64,000 nucleotides of DNA from Varroa destructor (GCF_002443255.2 NW_019211456.1:15588106-15652105); one strand, 5' to 3'; shown: positions 43,120 through 52,745, counted from the first letter of the stretch. Made by a program: numbers and translations. The notes: a model not told the origin generated them from the letters alone.

Positions 43120-44160
43120 GTGCAAGCCGACAACATGAAGCATTTGAATGGAGAGACAGGTAGCATGGCAATTCAACGCATTTCAAGTATAAGTCTAATG
43201 GGAAAGGACCTATAGGCATAGGAACGCGACTCTACGCATACTGGGCGCGCATTTTGAATGTATATTTTTTTACTCTGTGGCATTATCCGATATTTTCGTC
43301 GATTTATACATTTAATATTATTTTTTCAGCTTGCTAGCTTCTATAAACCTAAATATCTATATATGCCGTCCAGACACTAACTTTCTTTAAACTTTAAGGT
43401 TAGATGTTTTGCGTACAACCAGAGCATTGTTTGACCTTAATTAACTAAGTGCGTTCCTTGTCTTCTTAAGCGACACGTCTCTCTAGGGTTTCATTATCTA
43501 TACACGAGTGAACTAAATGCCATATATGCCATGAACAATGTAATAATAATACAAAAATATTACTAGTGCTAACATGTATGGGGCTTCCTAGCAATTCATT
43601 CTTAGCAAAAGTCTGAATAAAAATTTAAATTAACCAAATTTAACTCTATAATCTAGGATAAGTTTTTTGGCGCTGCTTCAATATGGGCATAGTAATGACA
43701 TGCTTGTACGGCTACAGAATGAATAATAGTCCCACGCCATAGTAACATGCTGTAAGTTAAGCATTCACCGCAGTTTAATGTAGGACCCTGCGTGTATTAG
43801 TTAATGATAACGAATATCGGATAGATAAACTCGAGCCGTAAGTATGGGCGAATACTTAGCAGAAGGTACTCGATACCGAGAGCTTAAGTCAATACCGGTA
43901 CGTTCATACGATGCCCTAAGTGGCGTCCACTCTACCTTACTGATATGCGTTGGTGGTTGTGCTATGGTGATTGTTTAGGAGGTCGTTCATTTTGTCTTAG
44001 CGAATGCGACGAAAGCAATACCAGTTAGACCGAAGCTTTCCCTATTTTAACTTTCATAATATGGGTTGTCGAAACCGGCGCTCTTTACTAAGTGGGCTCG
44101 ACTTGTCCGTGTGATACCGCCGAGCCGCGCGGGTCTCTCCTCGGAGTAAGCCTTGGTATG
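43120..44160. other. AT-rich stretch
   Basis: No supported exon seen. Confidence 0.4.
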
Positions 44161-44171
44161 CCGCCTATGCC

Positions 44172-44489
44172 ATGAACTGCTATGTGATACTGCTTACCCT
44201 ATGTTCCCTCCGATCCAGCTCCTCTTTGTCAGCTATTGGGAACCCGCAATTCTGTTGGACGGAAGTTCTCGCGTTTCTTCGTAAGACAGGCATACATACA
44301 CCTTTAGGCACGCACCCGGACATACGAAACGACACACGCCCAATCGGGAACGTAGCGTCTCCGTCACCCGAACTCAGAGAACAGGTTGGACGGCCTGCTG
44401 GTTGGCAGCCCACAAGGCAGAATTATAACGTATTACTCTCTTTAAGGGGTACAAGCCCGTCTGTACTACAGCGATCCACTAAGCACTGA
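44172..44489 (+). CDS. Complete ORF, 105 residues, signal-peptide-like start
   Basis: GCCATGA context. N-terminus MNCYVILLTLCSLRSSSSLS resembles a signal peptide, followed by NPQFCWTEVLAFLRKTGIHT and a Pro/Arg-rich region with RPAGWQPTRQ. Could be a small secreted protein. A minus frame over 44198-44413 with a good donor competes. Confidence 0.35.
   Translation: MNCYVILLTLCSLRSSSSLSAIGNPQFCWTEVLAFLRKTGIHTPLGTHPDIRNDTRPIGNVASPSPELREQVGRPAGWQPTRQNYNVLLSLRGTSPSVLQRSTKH
44198..44413 (-). CDS. Candidate exon antisense to 44172 ORF
   Basis: Frame VGCQPAGRPTCSLSSGDGDA ... FPIADKEELDRREHR ends at donor AGG|GTAAGC in phase 0. Acceptor possibly CAG at about 44394-44400. It and the plus ORF cannot both be coding. 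Confidence 0.3.
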
Positions 44490-44570
44490 GGTTCGCAAGG
44501 GATCAAGGAGCATACTACGGAAAGTGAAGCAAAGAGCTGTTATATATAGGAAATAAATACAGCATGCTAG

Positions 44571-44783
44571 AACGAACCCCATTTGCTAAAACGGCTCAAG
44601 AGGGACAGAATACTCGTCAGTACTCTATTCCGGGGCGCCGTAGTCAGCGGATTGGGCCGCGAGAAGGGGCAAAAAAAAGGGGCGAAAGAATTTAATTCAA
44701 TTCACGAAGAACAAGCAACGTCAGCGGGAACCACCGAGACGCATGATCACCACGAGCCGGAAGAGAGCCACTGCAACGGCTAG
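44571..44783 (+). CDS. Candidate exon with acidic/His tail
   Basis: Frame NEPHLLKRLKRDRILVSTLF, Gly/Lys-rich middle, end TTETHDHHEPEESHCNG and TAG. Same register as the 44172 ORF but separated by stops. Acceptor CTAG at 44570 is weak. Confidence 0.3.
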   Translation, partial: NEPHLLKRLKRDRILVSTLFRGAVVSGLGREKGQKKGAKEFNSIHEEQATSAGTTETHDHHEPEESHCNG

Positions 44784-44824
44784 AGAGCGACAACGTCGGC
44801 ACCGAACGCCGAACTAAAGCTAAA

Positions 44825-44845
44825 ATATATATATATATATATATA
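44825..44845. repeat. (AT)n microsatellite
   Basis: Alternating AT run of about 21 bases. Confidence 0.9.
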
Positions 44846-44928
44846 ATCGCTACGTAGAGAGAAAAAGAGAGGGGAAGTGAGAACCTGAGCAGTTAGGTAA
44901 TCTTTTCTCCTCCTGTTCCATGTACGAG

Positions 44929-45133
44929 CCGTGTGGAGCGCTGTGCGTGTATCAATCCTTACGGAAAGGCGGTAAACAAGGCCTGCAAGCCGGAACATTT
45001 GAATCCCCGTGACTCTCGGGCTTGTGGCAGGCCTCCCAAGCTCGTGCATGGGTTTCTTGGATTTCGTTGGACATGTTTTAAGGGGAATGCAGGGGGCAAG
45101 CGCGTTAACTACTACCGCGGAAAGAAGGAGTGA
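44929..45133 (+). CDS. Candidate Cys-rich basic terminal exon
   Basis: A strong pyrimidine tract (tcttttctcctcctgttcc) precedes a GAG acceptor. Sixty-seven codons read VERCACINPYGKAVNKACKP, then SRACGRPPKLVHGFLGFRWT, TCFKG and NYYRGKKE to TGA. Five Cys and many Lys/Arg suggest a small secreted or nucleic-acid-binding protein. The 3' end overlaps a minus ORF at 45112-45369 by 22 bases. Confidence 0.4.
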
Positions 45134-45369
45134 TCGAGAAAACGCCCCTCATTATTCCTGAGTTGTGCTAAGGGCGTCTCACCGTGAGCGTGATGGGGCT
45201 CAGATGTTATCTCCTTGCGGACCTTGAAATTGATACTTAACGCCTGTGGTTGATACTCAAGCGGTTTTTGTGCGCCGCCACACACCTCTTGCTTGGCATA
45301 TATAACGTGCTGAAAGTACTGGGAAGCGTATTCGAGAGCACCACGTCCTTCGGTAGGAAACTGCTGCAT
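45112..45369 (-). CDS. ORF, 85 residues, Gln/Glu/Ala-rich
   Basis: First ATG after an in-frame TAG: MQQFPTEGRGALEYASQYFQ, then HVIYAKQEVCGGAQKPLEYQ and end DHSFFPR. Composition is far from that of neighbouring frames. An internal donor ACG|GTGAGA at about 45182 is strong, so this may be a first exon of about 62 codons. Convergent with the plus exon at 44929-45133. Confidence 0.4.
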   Translation of the reverse strand: MQQFPTEGRGALEYASQYFQHVIYAKQEVCGGAQKPLEYQPQALSINFKVRKEITSEPHHAHGETPLAQLRNNEGRFLDHSFFPR

Positions 45370-45379
45370 GAGCCCAGGG

Positions 45380-46500
45380 CTCTAGGGAAATGCACAACTT
45401 CTTAGTTCTCCTCCGCTCTTCTCGATCACCCGACTAACAGACAAAAGTGTGGAATGTAATAACGGTCACGATTTGTAGATTCTGTCCAGATCAACACCGA
45501 TATATGGCACAGACGAACGGTATCGATAGTGTTGTCGCGTCCTCATAAACAGGTGTATCTACGAACAAAGTACCCCAAAAGCAATTCATTAGATACTAGT
45601 TGCTTTGCCTCTAGCTCTCTCCTTATGACTCCTCCTGGTATTTATGTCGTAAGAATGCAACATATATGGATTAGCACTTTTACACTAAAACCGAGCTGCT
45701 AGGTGCCATCGGTACAGAGCACGAAGTAACGAGTAAAGCAGTGTGTACTCATGAAAAATCTCCAGACACGTACATGAAGCGTGTGCAACTGTCTTCTGCG
45801 TAGACAGTCCACGAAATTTTTTGTCCTTTTTAATCGTAAAATTACTTTTCTGCTATGTTAACTAGCTAATGACCGGGTTCAACACTAACCATTTAGCTCA
45901 GCAAACTGAAAAACTATACTGATCTATTACATCTGATATTATAATAAATTATGGAAGAAGGTGGGTTAACCAAACATATTTGCTTTTCATAAAAATAGTT
46001 GAATTTTCTCAAGAGATGAATGTTTTACGCCCAGAGTGTTTCAATTCTGGGTTGGACTTAAGTCCTTGAACTGTTCACATATGCATTTTATCAACCATCT
46101 GGCCAATTTCGAGCGCTAATGCAGAGAAGCAGAACGATCCTATTCAGAAATACTGTATAGAAATGCAATAAGTAAAGCGCATAAATGTTGTCTGCTGCGA
46201 CAGATAGACAACGTAAGAGCGATTTCGGCTTTTTACATCCGGCCGAATCGTAAAGCACGCTAATTTGCCAAAAACGAGGTTAAATACCAACAGGGCTCAT
46301 GCTATCAAATATAGAGCACATTTATTCTCTACGTCACTTCTTGTAACCTCTATGAAGTGCAGCTTCACACCATGCACAAATTATGCTGATACTCAAAAAT
46401 TCAATTGCGTCAAATTTACCAAAAATCTATGCTTTAATGGTTGCTGAATGTCATATCTTATATATATATATATATACAGGAAAATGATCTTAGCAGCTAC
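45380..46500. other. AT-rich stretch with microsatellite
   Basis: Contains a (TA)n run at 46459-46476 and one unsupported 60-codon plus frame (46265-46447). Confidence 0.5.
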
Positions 46501-46524
46501 ATTTACTGATTACACCGAAACTTT

Positions 46525-46746
46525 ATGAGTAGCGAAATTTTGGAGAACAAAAAGTTTTTAATCTTACATATTCTGGACCCAACGGAGTTTGGGAATTTAG
46601 CACAGTTCGTTACGAATGATATACTCGATTGCAGATACCGAAAGTCGAATCTTTTTGGTGGAGTTAAACATTTGATACAACCCTGTCGGTGTAAAAACAT
46701 AAGTAAGAGCTACCTTAGATGGACAGTAGAAGAAAAGGTCGTATAA
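46525..46746 (+). CDS. ORF, 73 residues (antisense conflict)
   Basis: ATG: MSSEILENKKFLILHILDPT then EFGNLAQFVTNDILDCRYRK, end VEEKVV. An internal donor ATAA|GTAAGAG is possible. A longer minus frame covers the same bases. Confidence 0.3.
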   Translation: MSSEILENKKFLILHILDPTEFGNLAQFVTNDILDCRYRKSNLFGGVKHLIQPCRCKNISKSYLRWTVEEKVV

Positions 46747-46974
46747 CATTTGCTGCGGTACATTGAAGCAGGGCCCAAATATGCCAACTGTTGTGAGCGG
46801 TACTTCGAACAGGAAAAGACTCAGGTCCGCCTGCATGTCTAGTAGCTGCTGGGGGTTAGTCAATGAGATGAGCCCAAGGGGTTGACGCGCGCGAACGACA
46901 CTCAGCGCTAACCGGACAGGGTCTGAGACAAAGGCGCAGCGCCAATGGCGAACGCGACGAAGGTAGCAGCACAA
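46597..46974 (-). CDS. Long frame, 125 codons, hydrophobic
   Basis: Contains QPLGLISLTNPQQLLDMQAD, LSLFLFEVPLTTVGIFGPCF and NSTKKIRLSVSAIEYIIRNE to TAA. A strong acceptor gcgctgcgcctttgtctcag at about 46924 gives a natural exon start, and AAG|GTAGCT at about 46713 a possible donor. Its N-terminal part extends into GC-richer DNA beyond the plus ORF, which favours this strand. Confidence 0.35.
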   Translation of the reverse strand: MCCYLRRVRHWRCAFVSDPVRLALSVVRARQPLGLISLTNPQQLLDMQADLSLFLFEVPLTTVGIFGPCFNVPQQMLYDLFFYCPSKVALTYVFTPTGLYQMFNSTKKIRLSVSAIEYIIRNELC

Positions 46975-47352
46975 AGAAGAACAGCAAAGAACTGGGGAGT
47001 TATGCCGAAACTATGCAAATTAGAACTCTTTGTCTGTTATTCTACTACCGAACATTACGATGTGATGGTTGTGACGGGACGGGTGGGGAGCGCGCGGTTA
47101 TATGAAAGGTAAAAGAAGGCACGGTTGGGTGTGAATAGTAAGTTCATATGTTTGCTAACAACAGACAGGTGAGTCTTAAAAGTGCTAAGTGTTTGAAAAC
47201 TGGAGGCGGTGTTGGTAAAAAAGCATTGCAGAACAGTGCGAGTTCGACCTCGTTGAGAAATATGAGTATGCGTGGGAGGCACAAAGGGTAAGAAGGAGCC
47301 GGGTAAGTAATGCAATGGGGGAAATCAGGAACGAATTCGTTGTGGGAGCGCA

Positions 47353-47541
47353 ATGATGGTATATGTCCATGACACGATCTTTCGAGGCGTTATTCCATTG
47401 CCGTCTCCCGCAGACAGGCTATCCCTTTCATACAACCAACGTAGTGACCATACATTCATGGGCTGTGACGATGCTTTATCGGGGAAGAGGAACAGAAGAA
47501 TAGTTGAACGCGAGTGTATATATGCCTCTCTATGGGCATGA
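47353..47541 (+). CDS. ORF, 62 residues, with internal acceptor
   Basis: ATG with G at -3: MMVYVHDTIFRGVIPLPSPA, end ECIYASLWA. A pyrimidine-rich acceptor (ccattgccgtctcccgcag) inside suggests it may instead be a terminal exon starting at 47414. The preceding frame (about 47216-47355), with donors AGG|GTAAGA and CGG|GTAAGT, reads EQCEFDLVEKYEYAWEAQR. Confidence 0.35.
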   Translation: MMVYVHDTIFRGVIPLPSPADRLSLSYNQRSDHTFMGCDDALSGKRNRRIVERECIYASLWA

Positions 47542-47726
47542 GGAGGATGGCGGAATGCCTGTCGGTGTGCCTGTGCGTAGCTGTATGTAGAAATGTGTAA
47601 GTATGGCTATGTGCTGAATCAACTGTATCTCAGAGTGTTGCTAAGTTTTTGGGACGACAATAATAGCCAGAAATAAAATTAAAGAAGAAAGAGCTGAGGA
47701 CAACCGATCAAAGCAACCATTCAACA

Positions 47727-47942
47727 TTATTGCCCCTTAACAACACGGCAAAAGGGCGAGGGCGAAAGGGATAACACTGTAGCAAGTAGGAGCAAGTGCC
47801 CGAAGATCCCATCAAGTAAATCTAAATACAGTCGTATTTCGTTTCCGAGAAGGTCGACATTGATGGCAATGAGAATACACGGTAAAGCCAGCGTGAAATT
47901 TAGCCCGCAGCTATGCGTATAACAAGGCGAGAAACGCACCAT
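47727..47942 (-). CDS. ORF, 71 residues, two hydrophobic segments
   Basis: ATG with A at -3 and G at +4: MVRFSPCYTHSCGLNFTLAL, then PCILIAINV and later FGHLLLLATVLSLSPSPFC, end VVKGQ. Reads like a small two-span membrane protein. The hairpins at 48020-48183 lie within 250 bases upstream of its start. Confidence 0.35.
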   Translation of the reverse strand: MVRFSPCYTHSCGLNFTLALPCILIAINVDLLGNEIRLYLDLLDGIFGHLLLLATVLSLSPSPFCRVVKGQ

Positions 47943-48019
47943 AATATTATAACAAGCCAAGTTTCATAGCAGTAGCAGCAGCGATATCGACCCGGGCAAG
48001 CCTTTTGCGTGTGGTCGTT

Positions 48020-48058
48020 CTTAGACGTGTGCATCACTACGTGATGCACACGTCTAAG
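48020..48058. repeat. Perfect 18-bp stem hairpin, 3-base loop
   Basis: CTTAGACGTGTGCATCAC, loop TAC, then exact reverse complement. Confidence 0.95.
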
Positions 48059-48132
48059 CAAGACAAGCAGAGCCCGCTAAAGTGTGGCATTGGCGCACTC
48101 GACACATACAAGCCGGGCTTATTACATCGTCA

Positions 48133-48183
48133 GCGTTCAAACATTGCGTTCGTTTTCTAAAAATGAACGCAACCTTTGAACGC
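48133..48183. repeat. 24-bp stem hairpin with 3-base loop
   Basis: GCGTTCAAACATTGCGTTC pairs with GAACGCAACCTTTGAACGC (17 of 19), and the intervening GTTTT/AAAAT continues the stem with one G-T pair, leaving loop CTA. It sits 74 bases from the first hairpin. Confidence 0.9.
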
Positions 48184-48189
48184 GTCACA

Positions 48190-48980
48190 ATACAAACGAC
48201 AGTGAGTAAATGAATCAGTGAATGCACGATAGATAACGGTCACCAAATAATCATCCTTTTATTTGTATTTCATTAAAGTAGATACCCCCAATAGACCGTA
48301 TGACGTTTATTAGCTAGGGGTTTAAAGAACACCTCTACTCTAAAACACAGCCACTACTGTAACTCATTTGGCTACAGCCCAAAGCTCAAAAAATATGTAC
48401 CTGTTGGATTGGAAAGCTTTGGAGGAACCTCCGGTTTAAATTTGTTTACGCGAATCCATCGGCGTCCGTGGCGTATAGTGACGCCTCGAGTCAAATCACC
48501 GGATCGTCATGTTCAGTTAAAGGTCTATTGAAATTTGGCTAAAGAGAACGCGCTTTCAAATGTCCATCTTATTATAATGTTAAATCACGTTATACTAGGC
48601 AACATAAAATGAACTGGTCACGTAGACAACTGTAGCTTTTCTCATGTAAAAAATAATCAATTTTTTTTGTCATCTAACTTTTATCCACCACTTACTGCTA
48701 TAACAATCTATTCTACTTGCTTAACCACTTGAATAACCACGTTTTTTTCTGATTGTCTTCGCCGTAAACGGGTACATGCGCCCATATGCGAATCCAAACG
48801 TTACGATCATTTGTCTAATAGACGGCATATGCTCTAGTAGAACGCACGTCCGACGTACCGCAGAATAACGCGAGCTAACTTAGCAAAGTAGAACGGAACA
48901 CCGGGTCAATTTCTTCTTTAGACATATTTTGATTTATTCTTTTTCAAGTTTCCACAACAAAAACACTTCCACTTACTAAC
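48190..48980. other. AT-rich stretch
   Basis: No supported exon. GC-poor with scattered T runs. Confidence 0.4.
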
Positions 48981-48986
48981 GATGCC

Positions 48987-49202
48987 TCATAGAAAAGGCA
49001 CTCTTGTATTTGGGATGGCGCAAATGAGTGCGCCAAAATGGTGATTACGGAAACGAGATTTATAATGACACTGGCGGTCACTCGAGCAACGTGTGATCAA
49101 CCATCCATGCTCAATAAAAGCAAGTAGCATTTTGAAGTTAATGAGAAGTGGGCTTATAGCTAATACTATACATATTCCGAGCGTAAATTTACATTCGTTC
49201 AA
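48987..49202 (-). CDS. Possible exon or ORF
   Basis: Frame NECKFTLGICIVLAISPLLI, then ITRCSSDRQCHYKSRFRNHH, end TRVPFL. No start ATG at the head; an internal ATG with A at -3 (MLLAFIEHGW) would give 47 residues. A TGGCGCA/TGCGCCA hairpin lies inside (49016-49035). Confidence 0.25.
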   Translation of the reverse strand: MNECKFTLGICIVLAISPLLINFKMLLAFIEHGWLITRCSSDRQCHYKSRFRNHHFGALICAIPNTRVPFL

Positions 49203-49844
49203 TTAAGGCCATTTGTTCATAACAGTAGAATTACGTAGTAAGGTTTTCTTGCTCCTGCTAAACTACAAGTTCCTTCCTCAGTGTAAAATATGATAACAGT
49301 CTTGCTTTTAAACGTGTATTTTCGCTCAACCTAACACTAGGGACTACTAATTGCTTTGCAGGCCGACAAAAGCAATCAAATAGTATAAGTCGTTCCAATC
49401 TTTCTTTTAAAAAAAACTATCAAAATTGTAGAGACGCCTTTAAGATCTTTCTAAATACGTTTATTTCACCCCTGTGGTATATGATATATAACCAAATCGG
49501 TTTCTCACCTTTCATTTCTGGTTCCATGAGTGTCCTGAGTTACTCTGTGCGCGAAACTCTTTTCAAATGGCCAAACGACACGCTGAAAGTAAGGGAGCAT
49601 CGAGAACGGCTATGGAAATCAAAAACATTGTTGTGATTAAAAAACATTTTCAAAAATGATTCCAAATATTATATGTATACTAAATTCGTTTACGGCGATG
49701 TTCTTTTGTTTTCGTTGTTATAGCTGCAGAAATATGTGGTTCTTCTCGTTTCGTAGCGAACGTCGATTCAGGTAGAAAAATAAGGCAGAAAGCATCTCAT
49801 TCTTTGTCGGCATACTTCTGTTGTTTTCTTCACTCTTCGTTACC

Positions 49845-50015
49845 ATGCACAATCCTGCACAGCAATCGAAGCCCAGGGGGTGGATATCTTGGTGGCAGAA
49901 GCAACGGCTGTGCAAGTCGATTTTGCGTAGCAGCAACTGCAAGTCGGTGTCTACCTGTACAGGAGGCCGGTCTGCATGTTGCCTATCTTCAAAGGCCCCT
50001 TTCTTTACTCGGTAG
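49845..50015 (+). CDS. ORF, 56 residues, ideal ATG context
   Basis: ACCATGC: MHNPAQQSKPRGWISWWQKQ then RLCKSILRSSNCKSV and CTGGRSACCLSS. Five Cys, basic. Another plus frame overlaps (49804-50040). Confidence 0.35.
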   Translation: MHNPAQQSKPRGWISWWQKQRLCKSILRSSNCKSVSTCTGGRSACCLSSKAPFFTR

Positions 50016-50208
50016 TCCGTCGGTCTCTAAACGCGCGTAGGTCTCTCTAGGGACCGCTTACAATGTTGTTCGCTGCCGAACAGAAGCGTGTCTGCTTTGC
50101 TAGGGGTACTGTGGTATGTGCTCTGTGTTTGGCGAGATACGGCCAGACTTGTGTGCGGGTGTCAGTCTGCGTACGCGTCTGTATGCTGTGCTGAGCAGCT
50201 AGGAACGA

Positions 50209-50592
50209 GTGGCGACCGGGGCAAAAAGTAAAGGACAAACAAAGGCTGGTGATGCTTGTGGTGGGAATAGTGTTGCTGCTATTGATGCGCGGAGACGCGG
50301 AGCGAGCACTGGCTGCCGCTCCTTCAGAAGTGGCAGTCAGCAACGTCTTCCATACGTCTTGTGCTACTGCGCAGTCGAAGCGACAAATCATGATTGGACG
50401 TCGCGCAAGCTTTTGGAACAAGGGGGCCAGATTGGTTCACCAAAGACGTGGAGTTTTAAGGCAAGCGGAAGACTGATTGCTGCTAAAGGGCGGCAGAACG
50501 CATCATACCTCAAGGGAAAGGAACATTACGTATCAAGCGAAAACGAAGCACAGAGAAACAAGTACGCGAAAAGGAATCGGCATCGATGCTAG
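50209..50592 (+). CDS. Long frame, 127 codons, in GC-rich block
   Basis: Starts after a stop with GTG; reads GQTKAGDACGGNSVAAIDAR, later RKLLEQGGQIGSPKTWSFKA and a basic end. Overlaps a 74-residue ATG ORF (50252) and a 124-codon minus frame (50047-50421). At most one is likely coding. Confidence 0.25.
   Translation: MATGAKSKGQTKAGDACGGNSVAAIDARRRGASTGCRSFRSGSQQRLPYVLCYCAVEATNHDWTSRKLLEQGGQIGSPKTWSFKASGRLIAAKGRQNASYLKGKEHYVSSENEAQRNKYAKRNRHRC
50252..50476 (+). CDS. ORF, 74 residues, peptide-precursor-like
   Basis: ATG with G at -3: MLVVGIVLLLLMRGDAERAL, a signal-peptide-like start, then SKRQIMIGRRASFWNKGARL and HQRRGVLRQAED. KR, RR (after Gly) and RR are in the pattern of prohormone cleavage and amidation sites. 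It could be a neuropeptide-type precursor, but three long frames overlap here and no known peptide was recognised. Confidence 0.3.
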   Translation: MLVVGIVLLLLMRGDAERALAAAPSEVAVSNVFHTSCATAQSKRQIMIGRRASFWNKGARLVHQRRGVLRQAED

Positions 50593-50821
50593 GACTAACC
50601 GGCCTGCATGGCATCTTGTCTGTTAGCTCTGCCGCTCCAACAACTGACGCTATTTCGTCCACTCCTCAGAGAAGCGGCCCATATAGCGGCAGCAGTACTG
50701 ACGTATAACATAGGCGAGCCTCTAGCAATCCCGCCAAAAGTGATGGGAAGCTTGTGAGATATACTTGCTTTGCGGCCAGCGAATTGATATGGGATAACTG
50801 AGAGCAAGGAGCAGGAACGCC

Positions 50822-51115
50822 TTAGAGGAGCACTCGTCGTAAGGCTTCACTGATGCTGAGGTATAAAGCTGAAGTGTCGATATATAGCAATTGTTCCCTC
50901 GAGGTTGCACGCGCAACCATTGCACGATCACAAAGTACAGCTAGCTGCCCGCAATAGTAGCAGCGGTCCTCGTTGTGGTGGTAACCTAAAGTAATGGGAA
51001 AGAAGCTGTAACTCGAGAAAAAGGATCCAAAACAGACATTACAATGCCACTCGATATGTCGTGTGACGTTATCTTGTAGAGGGATTCGCTCTGTTGCCAA
51101 GAGGTGTAAATACAT
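50822..51115 (-). CDS. ORF, 97 residues with paired CxxC motifs
   Basis: ATG with G at -3: MYLHLLATERIPLQDNVTRH, then HCNVC, a hydrophobic/aromatic spacer, YHHNEDRCYYCG and TSREQLLYIDTSALYLSISE. Two CxxC pairs with His between could bind zinc. It lies downstream, on the same strand, of a reverse-transcriptase-like frame, so a mobile-element origin is possible. Confidence 0.4.
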   Translation of the reverse strand: MYLHLLATERIPLQDNVTRHIEWHCNVCFGSFFSSYSFFPITLGYHHNEDRCYYCGQLAVLCDRAMVARATSREQLLYIDTSALYLSISEALRRVLL

Positions 51116-51150
51116 TTCAGTTAAATTGTCTATAGATGCGTATTACATGT

Positions 51151-51372
51151 TTATAAAAATTTTCCTTCATGTGCTTTGCCTACGTTTAGGACTATTATCC
51201 TGATTATTTTCTTACATGTTTTACAATCTAGCATAAAGTTTTCTATATACAGGCCTAAATAGACAATTTTTTCTTTGCAGAACTGTGTTTTTCTGTACGT
51301 TGACATTTGACAACGTTTAAGCGTTTGCTTGTTAGGAGAGATATTAAAACTTTTGCTAAAATGACCCCACAA
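51151..51372 (-). pseudogene. Possible retrotransposon reverse-transcriptase remnant
   Basis: Contains TLKRCQMSTYRKTQFCKEKI, VYLGLYIENFMLDCKTCKK and IIRI. This follows the order seen in LTR-retrotransposon (Ty3/gypsy-like) RT tails: L-KC-F-K-V-YLG-(I)-G--D--K---I. The run lacks a start ATG and the rest of the polymerase, so it looks like a decayed fragment. The match is by remembered pattern only. Confidence 0.35.
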
Positions 51373-51579
51373 TCCGTTTCTTAGTTTTTAGTCCACTGTG
51401 CTCGTCTTCTTCGGACAAGTTGGCTGACCTTGCCCAGTTCTATAGCGTTCTGTCTTGACATTGAATTTTATTTTTGCAATGCCTCTTAGACGTTTCTCGA
51501 GGCATACTTGATTATGTCTAAGATGGTTGTAAGGCAGTCGGCGTCTCTACGTGTTCACAGTAGGTGTCGTCTTTTAACA

Positions 51580-51786
51580 TTATGTATTTAAAGAGCACAC
51601 CCAATGATAAAAACATGTGATTTCTAAATTCTGGATTTTACTCGTTTTCGGTTGGTCTAAAATTGTAATTAGTTCTGATACTTCCCCCGGACCGTTTTTA
51701 GGGTGTTTATAGGTAAGTGTATTCTTATACGCACGCTGTATGAGAAGAAGTCTGTCCTCAACCGAAGATAGTATTGGGCGACTCAT
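51580..51786 (-). CDS. ORF, 68 residues
   Basis: ATG with G at -3: MSRPILSSVEDRLLLIQRAY, KNTLTYKHPKNGPGEVSELI, end WVCSLNT. It is on the same strand as the RT-like relic and may belong to it. On the plus strand an 11-base microexon-like piece (51698-51708) has superb splice sites but no ORF. Confidence 0.35.
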   Translation of the reverse strand: MSRPILSSVEDRLLLIQRAYKNTLTYKHPKNGPGEVSELITILDQPKTSKIQNLEITCFYHWVCSLNT

Positions 51787-51819
51787 TCCACTGCAGTATA
51801 GAGTCCAAGTCACTCAACG

Positions 51820-52600
51820 CATCCTAATACGTAAGATGAAAACTATTACTGAGCAAGGATACAGGAATCTTAATGGAAATTACGGTTAGAGAATGCCCTT
51901 CACAGACAAATGATTGTAAGTGTTTCTGATTTTTTTTTGCAACATGCATGGACTTTTAAGATGTAGTTGAATTTTAATTGTAGCAAAAAATATATACAGA
52001 AAATTTATAGTATGCTGAATCTTAGCACATATGTTTACCAGTTACTGATTTGGCATCCTTATAAGTGGTGTTTTTTCAAGCTCCTTAAGTTATTCCAGAT
52101 TATTGCGCTTCGGATGGTACCGGGTAGTGAATCATCGAATCCGCCTTCCTTTCGGGCTCATCTAACGTAGCATCTTTAAAGTGCTATATTTGGTTCCTCT
52201 ATATATCTAAGCATTGAAATATCACCGCAAGTGTATTAAAGTTTTTACAAAAGAAATTATAATAATTGATCCAAAGTCGCCTGCGGGCAGCCAATTTTCA
52301 GCTGCCCTTCGCATTCCAACAAGTCCCATCTATATATAGTATGGCATCTATATATTCAGTTGTCGCTTTGTAATATTGCGCTTCAAGTTTATCTATGAAC
52401 GTATTGGCATACCCGAACCCGAGTCCACGAACAAAATTGCGTGTTGGCCTTATATATCTTCAGATCGTATCAACATATGATTTGACAAGGTCGGATACAG
52501 GTGCACTGGATTTTTAGTTTATTCGAAATATTTTCTTAACCAGTAATCTTAAAGGAACTGCCTGAATCGCTTCACAGACACATTTATTTTAAGATGTAAG
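51820..52600. other. AT-rich stretch
   Basis: One unsupported plus frame (51967-52170). Otherwise nothing seen. Confidence 0.4.
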
Positions 52601-52681
52601 GGCTTCATTTTGGCGGCGTAGAAAGCAAGTGCGACTGCATGCTCGCAACCCTTCCAATTCCAAAAATCAAGCTTCTCTTAC

Positions 52682-52745
52682 CATTCCGTAGATCGTACCA
52701 TGGCCTTTTATACGCTTCGCTATTTGCGTGTTTAAACGTTTTCAT
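52682..52745 (-). CDS. Candidate first coding exon
   Basis: ATG with A at -3: MKTFKHANSEAYKRPWYDLR then N, ending at donor AATG|GTAAGAG in phase 1. If unspliced the frame continues to a TGA at 52605. The plus strand carries a 62-residue ATG frame (52639-52827). Confidence 0.35.

Noticed and set aside
47204..47355. Glu/Lys-rich plus frame (EQCEFDLVEKYEYAWEAQR) as a separate gene
   Set aside because: The strand is purine-rich, which alone produces such composition; the acceptor is poor. Mentioned only with the 47353 ORF.
51698..51708. 11-base microexon with superb acceptor and GTAAGT donor
   Set aside because: No open frame can be carried through it and no partner exons were found.
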